The translations under genes were made by a program, and so were the position numbers. Source: Chlamydiota bacterium (GTDB lineage Bacteria > Chlamydiota > Chlamydiia > Chlamydiales > SM23-39). From it: a stretch of 6,785 nucleotides of DNA. The notes under the pieces are model-generated. The model saw only the letters and a list, made by a program, of their open reading frames with translations, searched no databases and was not told the DNA's origin. The first letter of the stretch is position 1; every line of letters starts with the position of its first letter. The DNA lies in contig JAJFML010000173.1 of the NCBI GenBank assembly GCA_021772195.1, positions 1-6,785 on the forward strand, read 5' to 3'. This document shows, in pieces, positions 1 to 6,785 of this stretch.

Positions 1-1
1 C

Positions 2-67
2 GAAGATTTTTTACCTAGAACAGGATTTATGAAATTTTATAAGGAATTGAAGCTAAATATAGTTTGA
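2..67 (+). CDS. Possible C-terminal end of an upstream gene (partial)
   Basis: One + strand frame is open from the left edge and stops at TGA 65-67, giving 21 residues (begins EDFLPRTGF, ends KLNIV). The other two + frames stop within about 30 bases. The peptide has a believable protein composition and would sit just upstream of the glycosyltransferase on the same strand, 39 bp before its preferred start at 107. This would suggest a shared transcript. The fragment is too short to assign a family or function. It could equally be a non-coding leader that happens to be open for 66 bases. Confidence 0.35.
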   Translation, partial: EDFLPRTGFMKFYKELKLNIV

Positions 68-94
68 AGTAGGATGGCATGTTCAAAATCAGAT

Positions 95-100
95 AAGGGA
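95..100 (+). promoter_or_regulatory. Ribosome binding site deciding the glycosyltransferase start at 107
   Basis: The purine-rich stretch AAGGGA lies with its AAGG core 8 bases before the ATG at 107, a normal Shine-Dalgarno distance. The alternative in-frame ATG at 74 is preceded by AGTAGG touching the start codon with no spacer, which would not position a ribosome correctly. This supports the shorter, 319-residue product. Confidence 0.55.
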
Positions 101-106
101 AAGAAA

Positions 107-1066
107 ATGGCTCGAAAAGCTGCAGTTTTTTGTCATAATGGATTGGGTGATGCAATTATCTCCTTAGTCCTTTCACATAATTTACATCAAAATGGCTGGA
201 GAGTTGACTCTTACCACAATGGGATGGAGCAAATGCAATCGTGGTTTCCCCATCTTCCATTAATTCCTTATCCTCAAATAGATAAAATATCTCAGATTCT
301 AAATGATTACGATCTTCTCATTGTTTTTCAAAATGATACTTTTGATTTTGTCCTTGAGTTGATCCGCCAAGGAAAAATGAGCGTTCCCGAAAAGGTTAAA
401 GTAATCTACCCCTACCCAACGAAAGGCATTTTATTAAAGCCCTATTATAGAGATTCACTCTTTGATGTGACAAAGCCGATCGTGAAAAATTTACATAATT
501 TCTGTTCAAAGATTCTTCGCCTGCCAAAAACAACATTCAATAATGGAATTGTTGCACCTGGGAATTTGGTTTATCGAAAAGAGAGCAGAAGAGTTGTTTT
601 ACATGTAGCCAGTTCACGAGAAGGTAAAAATTGGCCCATTCAAAAGTTTGTTCAGCTTGCAAAAAATATAAAGGAAAAGGGGTATAATCCTGTCATTATA
701 GCCGGATCAAAAAAAGACCGAGAAGCTTACCTTTGGTTAGAGAAAGAGGGCTGGCAGGTGCCTCTCTTTGAATCAATTACAGATGTTGCCTCTTATCTTT
801 ATGAGTCTGGGTACTTAGTCGGCAATGATTCGGGGCTTGGGCATCTAGCAAATAGTATGGGAGTGCCAACCGTTACCATAAGCCGAAGAAAAAAGGTGGC
901 TCAGTTCTGGAGGCCTATCTGGTCTGCCGGTAGATTAGTCGTTCCAAGCTCCCTTGTTCCAAATATATCAGGATTTAGGCTTAGAGACCGTAAGTGGCAA
1001 AAGTTTATCTCTGTCAAGAAGGTCTTGAGCAGATTCCAGTCTTTAGTAAATGAGACAAAAGACTAG
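107..1066 (+). CDS. Glycosyltransferase family 9 (heptosyltransferase-like) protein
   Basis: Predicted cytoplasmic GT-B glycosyltransferase that would transfer a nucleotide-activated sugar to a lipid-linked or envelope glycan acceptor. The N-terminal domain opens with the family's glycine-rich loop NGLGD (residues 11-15) right after the first beta strand. The C-terminal domain shows the KNW motif (K174-W176) in the donor-site region and the GT9 signature GNDSGLGH (239-246) followed by a small-residue GVP turn. At 319 residues it matches the usual family length of about 310-350. The start at 107 is chosen over ATG 74 because it has a spaced Shine-Dalgarno sequence and places the NGLGD loop at the normal distance from the N-terminus. 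There is no signal peptide and no membrane segment. After the signature the protein reads SRRKKVAQFWRPIW, where LPS heptosyltransferases usually have a G-T-rich donor loop, so the donor may not be ADP-heptose. No LPS-core gene is visible nearby to identify the substrate. Its stop overlaps the stop of the convergent helicase gene. The family is secure; the substrate is unknown. Confidence 0.9.
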   Translation: MARKAAVFCHNGLGDAIISLVLSHNLHQNGWRVDSYHNGMEQMQSWFPHLPLIPYPQIDKISQILNDYDLLIVFQNDTFDFVLELIRQGKMSVPEKVKVIYPYPTKGILLKPYYRDSLFDVTKPIVKNLHNFCSKILRLPKTTFNNGIVAPGNLVYRKESRRVVLHVASSREGKNWPIQKFVQLAKNIKEKGYNPVIIAGSKKDREAYLWLEKEGWQVPLFESITDVASYLYESGYLVGNDSGLGHLANSMGVPTVTISRRKKVAQFWRPIWSAGRLVVPSSLVPNISGFRLRDRKWQKFISVKKVLSRFQSLVNETKD

Positions 1067-3174
1067 CAAGACTCTAATTTTGCATATTTTGCGACAAGCG
1101 ACCGGGTCATAGACATCTCTTCAAAATTAATATCGTAAGTAAGGCCGTAGGAAGTTTGGTAGGTTTTTTGAATGACCCCGATCCCAAAGTCCTTGTGTTT
1201 TACTTTACTTCCAGGGCTGAAAAGGCCGTCTTGGTGTGAGATGCTCTCTTGATGGATGTCTGTTGGAGAGTGGTTCTCGAGAAACTCTGAGGGAATCTCT
1301 TTTAAAAAGCGGGAGGTTGTCATCATTTTTGGGGAGCCCCAAAGATATCGATAGTAGGACCCGGATAGGAAGAGATTTTTTTTCGCTCTTGTCATTCCAA
1401 CGTAGCAAAGCCTTCTTTCTTCTTCAATTGCCTCAGGAGAGTCTTTTGAGTTAATATGAGGAAGAAGGTCCTCCTCCATCCCAACGAGAAAGACTAACTC
1501 GAATTCTAGGCCTTTTCCATTATGAAGTGTCATTAATTTGATGGAGGATTCGGCCTCATTCTCATTGGAGGCTTTCAAAGATAGTTCTTCCAAAAAAGCT
1601 GAGAGGGTAGGTTTATCAGTCTCTTCTTCCCATTCAGCTGCTTTAGAGATGAGTGCTTCGAGATTTTGATTGCGATCCTCAAAAGTATCGGGGTCCTCTT
1701 TAAGGTGGTCTTCATATCTAGAGAGCAACACGCACTCTTTAATGAGGTCTGAGATGTGGTGTTCTTTGTGAAGCTGACCTCTGAGTTTGTGAATGAGAGA
1801 AGTGTACTCTTTCAAGCCATCAATCTGTCTCGAGGATAGTCTGATCTCAAAAGATTTAGGGTTTTCTACAAGATTTTCTAGGTAAGAAAATATTGGTTGC
1901 CCCCTTTTAGAGGCTTCGTCTGTAATCTTTTTGATGGTTGTAAGTCCCAAGCCTCGTTTAGGTAGATTGATGGTTCTTGCAAAGGAGATAAGATCAGCGC
2001 CGGAGAGAACAATTCGAAGAATAGCTAAAATATCCTTGATTTCACGTCTTTGATAGAATGAAAACCCTCCAATAATCTGATATGAAAGGCGTTTTGAGAG
2101 GAGGGCATCTTCAAAAATACGAGATTGAGCATTCGTTCTATAGAAAATAACAATTTCGTCGGGAGATAAACCATCTAGAAGGTGCTCTTTTATCTTTTCC
2201 ATGACAAAATCAGCTTCTCCTCGTTCATTTTGAGCGATATAAATGCCAATTTTATCTCCATCTCCCAAGGCGCTCCAAAGATGTTTGTCATACCTGCTTT
2301 CATTATTTTCGATAAGAGCATTGGAGGCTTCGAGAATGGTGTTCGTGCTTCGATAATTTTGCTCTAAGCGAATGACCTTAGCACCTGGAAAATCTTCGCT
2401 AAAATTTAGGATATTCTGGTATCTAGCGCCTCGCCAGGAGTAGATGGATTGATCAGGGTCGCCCACTGCAAAAATATTTTGGCGCTTTTCAACAAGAGCT
2501 TTTGCAAGAGTATATTGCGCAAGATTCGTGTCTTGATATTCATCGATAAGAACAAACGGCCAGCGATTTTGATATTCCTTTTTAATTTCAGGATGCTCTT
2601 GAAAGAGCTTTACGGTGAGAAAGAGTAAGTCATCAAAATCAAGAGCGTTGCACTCTTTTAACTTTGCTTGATAAAAGGGGTAAATTTCGAGAAAGAGCGC
2701 GCCTTCTTTCATGGGATATTCGGAAATATCAACTTCATTGGGTGATAGAAGGTCATTTTTGGCAGAAGAGATATAAGATTTCAGTTTTCTAGCAAGTCCC
2801 TTCTCCTCTTTTCTGTTTAGAGATTGTAGGCAAGACTTTAAGAGTTTTTCGCTGTCCTCCGCATCATAAATCGTGAAGTTGGAATCGTATCCTAGAGCGC
2901 TTATTGATTCTCTTAGAATGCGCGCTCCTAAACTGTGAAAAGTACAGGTTAATACGTTTGATCCCTTTAAAGCCTGCACTCGTTTTCGCATCTCACTTGC
3001 AGCTTTATTAGTGAAGGTTACAGCTAGAATATCGGAAGGCATAATGCCGATTTCAATGAGATGAGCAATACGGTGGGTAACAACACGTGTTTTTCCTGAG
3101 CCAGCTCCGGCTAACACTAATAGCGGGCCATCGATATGCTTAACAGCATTCGTTTGCTCTTCATTTAAGTCCAT
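1063..3174 (-). CDS. uvrD: UvrD/PcrA-type superfamily 1 DNA helicase
   Basis: ATP-dependent 3'-5' DNA helicase of the UvrD/PcrA/Rep group, expected to act in nucleotide excision repair, mismatch repair and removal of proteins from DNA. With the start at 3174 (703 residues, normal for the family) the motifs are in order: Q motif near residue 7, Walker A AGAGSGKT (22-29), Walker B IDEYQD (210-215), motif III GDPDQS (238-243), motif IV around QNYRST, motif V HNGKGLEF (551-558) and motif VI VGMTRAKK with R596. The tail (about 655-703, starting GSKVKHKDFG) matches the Tudor-like module that binds RNA polymerase in PcrA/UvrD, which argues against Rep. Two in-frame ATGs lie upstream (3198 and 3186). 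The start at 3174 is preferred because it alone has a Shine-Dalgarno sequence and yields the family-typical N-terminus MDLNEEQ. The gene lies 75 bp downstream of putA on the same strand, with a possible own promoter in the gap. No catalytic residue appears to be missing. Confidence 0.95.
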   Translation of the reverse strand: MDLNEEQTNAVKHIDGPLLVLAGAGSGKTRVVTHRIAHLIEIGIMPSDILAVTFTNKAASEMRKRVQALKGSNVLTCTFHSLGARILRESISALGYDSNFTIYDAEDSEKLLKSCLQSLNRKEEKGLARKLKSYISSAKNDLLSPNEVDISEYPMKEGALFLEIYPFYQAKLKECNALDFDDLLFLTVKLFQEHPEIKKEYQNRWPFVLIDEYQDTNLAQYTLAKALVEKRQNIFAVGDPDQSIYSWRGARYQNILNFSEDFPGAKVIRLEQNYRSTNTILEASNALIENNESRYDKHLWSALGDGDKIGIYIAQNERGEADFVMEKIKEHLLDGLSPDEIVIFYRTNAQSRIFEDALLSKRLSYQIIGGFSFYQRREIKDILAILRIVLSGADLISFARTINLPKRGLGLTTIKKITDEASKRGQPIFSYLENLVENPKSFEIRLSSRQIDGLKEYTSLIHKLRGQLHKEHHISDLIKECVLLSRYEDHLKEDPDTFEDRNQNLEALISKAAEWEEETDKPTLSAFLEELSLKASNENEAESSIKLMTLHNGKGLEFELVFLVGMEEDLLPHINSKDSPEAIEEERRLCYVGMTRAKKNLFLSGSYYRYLWGSPKMMTTSRFLKEIPSEFLENHSPTDIHQESISHQDGLFSPGSKVKHKDFGIGVIQKTYQTSYGLTYDINFEEMSMTRSLVAKYAKLESC

Positions 3175-3178
3175 GGAT

Positions 3179-3183
3179 TCCTT
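3179..3183 (-). promoter_or_regulatory. Ribosome binding site deciding the helicase start at 3174
   Basis: On the minus strand AAGGA stands 4 bases before the ATG at 3174. It lies within the codons that would be translated if either upstream ATG (3198 or 3186) were used. Neither of those has a recognisable Shine-Dalgarno sequence, so this site selects the shorter 703-residue product. The spacing is on the short side but workable. Confidence 0.55.
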
Positions 3184-3206
3184 CATTATGAGTGTCATAG
3201 CAAAGG

Positions 3207-3235
3207 ATTCTAAGACAAAAGAAGGTTTAGGACAA
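3207..3235 (-). promoter_or_regulatory. Putative sigma70-type promoter for the helicase gene
   Basis: Read on the minus strand, the putA-uvrD gap contains TTGTCC (-35, 4 of 6 to consensus; + strand 3230-3235), exactly 17 bp, then TAGAAT (-10, 5 of 6; 3207-3212). Transcription would begin near 3200, giving a leader of about 25 bases before the ATG at 3174 that includes the Shine-Dalgarno sequence. The ATG at 3198 would be almost leaderless. This would let the helicase be transcribed independently of proline-driven putA expression. The call rests on pattern match alone. AT-rich gaps produce such matches by chance, so the gene may also be read through from putA. Confidence 0.4.
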
Positions 3236-3249
3236 TACGTACCAAAAAT

Positions 3250-6200
3250 TTAGAAGATGGGTTTCCTGATCTCAGATTCTCTTAGACCCAAATTTCCATA
3301 TCGATGGTAGTCGATGCTTAGACTAACCTCTCGAAGATAGTGCAAGAGCTCAAACCTTCCATTTGCAAGAGGTTTTTCAGCTACAACGTGTGTGCTTGAA
3401 TTCGCAGCAGCTATAGTTAATTTCTCAGAAGGAGGTGAAATAGTTCGGACTCTTTTGATGTGTCCTTTTTCAACGCGCTCAAGAAACTCACTCTCTGTTT
3501 CATTTACGGTGCGTAAAAGGGGAACTAATTCGGGCCAATGAACTTCCTTTTCCTTCGCTTCCATATAGCTTACTTCTAGAGGCGTAGAACAAGTCACAGC
3601 TGCAGCTATGATGCGAAGAGCGTCTAAGGAATCATCTTGAGAGTCGATGCGCAAGGTGATGCCTTTTCTTGGAACGTAATAGAAGAAGTTATCTTGCCCA
3701 ACTAGCTTTGTAGGGTCTTGCATCTCTTTCATTTCATTCCACCAATAAGAGTAGTTTGAAATACTGGCAAACCAAAGGCCTAGCTGCTCTTCTTCTAGAG
3801 GAAGTTTTTCGATGAAGTGAGAGAGGCTATTTATAGGCTCAGAGAGAGGATGTTTTTTCTGAGGCAAAGAGTCTTGGTGAACAGTTAAGAGTTCCCTGAG
3901 GTAGTTGGGGCCGCCTGCTTTTGAACCACCACCGAAGCTACTGTTTTTACACCCACCAAAAGGTTGTCTTCTAACAATTGCACCTGTGGTAGTTCGATTG
4001 ATATAGCAATTGCCAGCTTCGATGTTTTGAATCCATTTTAAGTGCTCTCTGTCATCTAATGATTGAAGGCCAGAGGTCAAGCCGTATTCGGTGGAATTTG
4101 CAATATCAATTGCTTGATCCAGATTTTCAGCGCGAATAACTCCGAGAACAGGACCAAATAACTCTGTTTTTTGAATAAAATTTCCTGGCTTTACATTTAT
4201 TCGAATTCCAGGAGTCCAAAGGTGAGGGTTATCGGGATCGGGCTTGGGTTTTAATAACCAATTTTCATCAATATCGAGCTCTAATAGACCTTTTTTTAGA
4301 GTGTCATTTGGTGGAATAATAATGGGTCCAATTTTTGTTGCGAGATCATGCGCTACTCCGACCTTCATCGAAGAGGCAGCATCACGAAGTTGATTTAGAA
4401 AATGGGGATCGTCATATACCTCTTTTTCTAAAATTGCTAAAGATATTGCGCTGCACTTTTGCCCTGAATGGCCAAAGGAAGAATGAATAAGAGACTTAAT
4501 AGCGAGGTCGCGGTCGGAAAGGGCGCTAATGATCATAGCGTTTTTCCCTCCTGTCTCAGCTGCGAGATCAATTCCAGGTTTCATTTTCATGAATAGCTTA
4601 GCCGTGCTAGTTGCTCCTGTAAGAATGACTGTATTGATTCTCTTATCTTTAATCAGCAAGCTTCCTTCAGGATCATCTTTACAATTGATGAACTGAAGCA
4701 CGTTTTTAGGGATACCTGCATCCCATAGAGCATTTACAGCATGCCAGCCTACCATTACAGCTTCAAGAGCAGGTTTAAAAATCACGCAATTTCCAGCAAT
4801 AAGAGCGGCTGCAATTCCACCGAGAGGAATAGCAAATGGAAAATTCCAGGGAGGAGTTACAAGCACGGTCCCTTTTGCCTCCCATTTTAGATCTTCATGG
4901 TTATGTAGGTGTTTGATCTCACGCCGGTAATATTCGAGAAAATCGATTCCTTCAGAAATTTCTGGATCGGACTCCGTAAGGATTTTTCCACCATCCACCA
5001 TCATAATGCCTAAAAATTCTCGACGTCTTTCTCTGAGAATTTGTGCAGCTTTTGCAAATAGATTAGATCTTTCTTCTAGAGACTTACTTTTCCAACCATT
5101 TTCTGCAGCTTTTGCAACTTTGATAGCGTTTTCTACATCCTCCGATGTTGCTAGTGTATATCTGTATGCAGGCTCGTTTGGGCAGGAAGGATTGATACCA
5201 ACGCCATCAAAGTTAGACTTGATCTCTTGTCCATTAATCACTATAGGGATGTTTTCAGGAGGGTGGTTGCTATATTCCTGGACAATTCCTTCAGCCCATT
5301 TGCGATTTTGCAGAAGAGAGAAGTCTGTATTCGATTCGTTTTCAAACGGCAGGTTGCTGTCTTGTTTTTCAGGGAGAATATTTCTATCCTGGTGCTTTCT
5401 AGGAAGGTCAGTAATTTTTTCGATGTTATCGCAGGAGCGTTTAAAGAGAGCGACTTGATCTTCCCAACTGGATGTTCCTGGTTTTAATCCAAAAATATGT
5501 CTTAAAAAGTTTTCAGGGCCAGTATTTTCATCTAGCCTTCGAATAAGATAGGCAATTGCATGTTGAAAGTCTTTTTTTGTGGCAACTGGACAATAGAGAA
5601 GAATGTCACCTGTAAGCTTTTGAACAACTCTTCTGATATGGTCTGCCATTCCTTCTAACATTTCAAAAATTGCGTAAGAATCCACTTCGTATTCTGCGCG
5701 AAGAAGAATGGCAAAAGCGATATCAAAAACATTATGACTGGCAATTCCAAGATGAACAGATCTTGCATTTTCGGGGATCATTCCATAAGAGATCATACGT
5801 TTGTAGTTTGAGTCGACATCTTGCTTTGTACGATAGGGAGCTTGTGGCCAAGTCTCTAGAGAAGCTTCTACCTGTTCATTTGCAAGATTTGCCCCTTTTA
5901 CAATACGGATTTTAATAGGAGCTCCGCCGTTTTTGAGACGCTCTTTAGCCCACTCAGTTAGCTCCATTTGTATTTTGAGTGAATCGGGAATATATGCTTG
6001 AAGAACAATTCCAGCTGGGTAGTGAAAAAATTCAGGTTCACTCAAAACTTTTTTGAACACTTCAACGGTAAGATGTAAGTCACGGTACTCTTCCATATCA
6101 AGATTGACAAACTTTGCTTCCTTTTTCCCATCAGAATAAATATAGGGATGTTTGATTGCTGTTTGATATAGCCTGCGAAGCCTTCTTGCTATGCCTTCAA

Positions 6201-6785
6201 GAGAATATTCATTTGCTAAAAGATTGATTTGACTAAATATTGTGGAAATTTTGATGGAAACATAGTTGATATGAGGGTTTTTTAGGTCAGAGAGGTATAA
6301 GCGAGTCCTGCTTTCAGCTTCTGTTTCACTGAGTATGGCTTCTCCTAAATGGTTTAGGTTGAGGCGCACTCCTTCTTTCTCCCTTTTTTGAATGTGAGCA
6401 GTTAGAGCTTTCTTTTCTCCAGGTAAAATCACATTGGATGTTTTCTTGCGCAAAGTATAAGTAGCCATGGGAACAAAGATGGGATAAAAAACTTTACCGC
6501 AGAATTTAAAAATGGAGAGTTGAAGGCGTTTAAAATAAGAGAGATATCGCGGGATGCCCAAACTCTCAAGAAGGTAGACCATCTGGTTTGCGACTCGTTT
6601 GTTTGAACGAGTTCTAAAGCACTCATCTGTCATCTTCGTTGTAAATGCTTTGCCAATGGGATCATCCATGAGCCGTGAGAGCTCTTTTTGCTCCCTCTTC
6701 TCAGATAAAGTCATTGTTTGATTTGATTCTTTTAGGATTAGTTCAGCTAATTCAATGGTATTTTTTTTCCGCTCTTCTAAAGAGA
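3250..6785 (-). CDS. putA: Bifunctional proline dehydrogenase / P5C dehydrogenase (PutA), 5' end outside window
   Basis: Oxidises L-proline to P5C with FAD, then P5C/glutamate semialdehyde to glutamate with NAD+, passing the intermediate inside one protein. Numbering from the internal Met at 6714: alpha-helical N-terminal region 1-100; proline dehydrogenase barrel about 100-430, with YVSIKIS near 149, IVKGAN with K273, ASHN near 325, FEMLEGM near 349 and the proline-carboxylate-binding pair R392-R393 in IRRLDEN; a variable linker about 430-490; and an aldehyde dehydrogenase domain about 490-950, with N624 in PPWNFP, a glycine-rich LTGATS near 696, E720 in AETGGKN and nucleophile C754 in GQKCSA. 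The E-C spacing of 34 is that of canonical ALDHs. Beyond about 970 is an extra ALDH-like C-terminal domain without catalytic residues (GQDN at 1006) that ends in HRYGN (1137-1141), as in longer PutAs. I see no DNA-binding ribbon-helix-helix in what is visible. The frame continues 23 codons upstream of 6714 to the edge (1177 codons seen), so the true start is outside. Both active sites look intact. Confidence 0.95.
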   Translation of the reverse strand, partial: SLEERKKNTIELAELILKESNQTMTLSEKREQKELSRLMDDPIGKAFTTKMTDECFRTRSNKRVANQMVYLLESLGIPRYLSYFKRLQLSIFKFCGKVFYPIFVPMATYTLRKKTSNVILPGEKKALTAHIQKREKEGVRLNLNHLGEAILSETEAESRTRLYLSDLKNPHINYVSIKISTIFSQINLLANEYSLEGIARRLRRLYQTAIKHPYIYSDGKKEAKFVNLDMEEYRDLHLTVEVFKKVLSEPEFFHYPAGIVLQAYIPDSLKIQMELTEWAKERLKNGGAPIKIRIVKGANLANEQVEASLETWPQAPYRTKQDVDSNYKRMISYGMIPENARSVHLGIASHNVFDIAFAILLRAEYEVDSYAIFEMLEGMADHIRRVVQKLTGDILLYCPVATKKDFQHAIAYLIRRLDENTGPENFLRHIFGLKPGTSSWEDQVALFKRSCDNIEKITDLPRKHQDRNILPEKQDSNLPFENESNTDFSLLQNRKWAEGIVQEYSNHPPENIPIVINGQEIKSNFDGVGINPSCPNEPAYRYTLATSEDVENAIKVAKAAENGWKSKSLEERSNLFAKAAQILRERRREFLGIMMVDGGKILTESDPEISEGIDFLEYYRREIKHLHNHEDLKWEAKGTVLVTPPWNFPFAIPLGGIAAALIAGNCVIFKPALEAVMVGWHAVNALWDAGIPKNVLQFINCKDDPEGSLLIKDKRINTVILTGATSTAKLFMKMKPGIDLAAETGGKNAMIISALSDRDLAIKSLIHSSFGHSGQKCSAISLAILEKEVYDDPHFLNQLRDAASSMKVGVAHDLATKIGPIIIPPNDTLKKGLLELDIDENWLLKPKPDPDNPHLWTPGIRINVKPGNFIQKTELFGPVLGVIRAENLDQAIDIANSTEYGLTSGLQSLDDREHLKWIQNIEAGNCYINRTTTGAIVRRQPFGGCKNSSFGGGSKAGGPNYLRELLTVHQDSLPQKKHPLSEPINSLSHFIEKLPLEEEQLGLWFASISNYSYWWNEMKEMQDPTKLVGQDNFFYYVPRKGITLRIDSQDDSLDALRIIAAAVTCSTPLEVSYMEAKEKEVHWPELVPLLRTVNETESEFLERVEKGHIKRVRTISPPSEKLTIAAANSSTHVVAEKPLANGRFELLHYLREVSLSIDYHRYGNLGLRESEIRKPIF

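Noticed and set aside
35..63. TATAGT at 58-63 as a -10 box for the glycosyltransferase
   Set aside because: It matches 5 of 6, but no acceptable -35 lies 16-18 bp upstream, and the region may be the coding tail of an upstream gene.
1038..1064. 7-bp inverted repeat AGTCTTT/AAAGACT at the convergent gene ends, as a bidirectional terminator
   Set aside because: The stem is short and AT-rich, the loop is 13 bases, and no T-run follows on either strand, so it is not a convincing intrinsic terminator.
1205..1454. Small open frames on both strands within the 3' part of the helicase gene
   Set aside because: Both are covered by the helicase frame, which carries motifs V and VI and the C-terminal module here.
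2182..2367. + strand 61-codon open frame opposite the helicase gene
   Set aside because: Antisense to the helicase with no motif or convincing ribosome binding site; a shadow frame.
3236..3275. Terminator at the end of putA (short ATTTTT after the stop, CTGA/TCAG just before)
   Set aside because: The possible hairpin has only four pairs and is not adjacent to the T-run. I cannot support a terminator; read-through into the helicase is possible.
5044..5117. 14-bp direct repeat TGCAGCTTTTGCAA at 5044-5057 and 5104-5117
   Set aside because: Both copies encode the same Ala-Lys-Ala-Ala motif in putA, 20 residues apart, in a helical region. The match is explained by coding, not by a mobile or regulatory repeat.
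5006..5487. Two + strand open frames (150 and 86 codons) opposite putA
   Set aside because: They lie entirely antisense to the linker and early ALDH part of putA, overlap each other in different frames, and show no family motif. They are shadows of the real gene.
5670..5915. + strand open frame of 81 codons opposite the proline dehydrogenase domain
   Set aside because: Antisense to strongly conserved putA sequence and without recognisable motifs; a shadow frame.
6429..6626. Minus-strand 65-codon frame overlapping the N-terminal part of putA
   Set aside because: It lies out of frame within the continuous putA reading frame, which is family-like throughout, so there is no sign of a second gene or a frameshift.

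Overview
This is a short, gene-dense, moderately AT-rich bacterial window (roughly 40% GC by eye). It holds three substantial genes, of which the last is cut by the window edge, plus what may be the tail of a fourth gene at the left edge. I see no tRNA, rRNA, CRISPR array, insertion sequence, prophage gene or long repeat. The gene content looks like ordinary chromosomal housekeeping and metabolism. The genes suggest a Gram-negative bacterium: a family 9 glycosyltransferase of the heptosyltransferase fold, a UvrD/PcrA-type helicase whose motif V reads HNGKGLEF, and a long PutA. An environmental (Parachlamydia/Simkania-like) chlamydia is my best guess, but this is an impression from protein style and not demonstrated.

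Layout, left to right. Positions 2-67 (+) are open from the edge to a TGA and may be the last 21 codons of an upstream gene. A GT9 glycosyltransferase follows on the + strand; I place its start at 107, not at the upstream ATG at 74. It ends tail-to-tail against the minus-strand helicase, and the two stop codons share one CTAG tetranucleotide, so there is no intergenic space and any terminator must lie inside coding sequence. The UvrD/PcrA helicase occupies 3174-1063 (-) with all superfamily 1 motifs and a C-terminal Tudor-like module. A 75-bp gap separates it from the upstream putA gene and contains a plausible sigma70-type promoter (TTGTCC, 17 bp, TAGAAT). That promoter and a Shine-Dalgarno sequence both favour the downstream helicase start.

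The rest of the window, 6785-3250 (-), is PutA. It fuses proline dehydrogenase, P5C dehydrogenase and a C-terminal ALDH-like domain ending in HRYGN, and so would convert proline to glutamate in one polypeptide. Its frame stays open to the right edge, with no start codon and no ribosome binding site near the ATG at 6714, so the true start lies outside the window.

The three genes do not form an evident pathway: envelope sugar transfer, DNA repair and proline catabolism sit side by side. I found no convincing undescribed system. The observations worth keeping concern start-site corrections, the shared-stop convergent junction, the putative internal promoter and some family-level sequence peculiarities.
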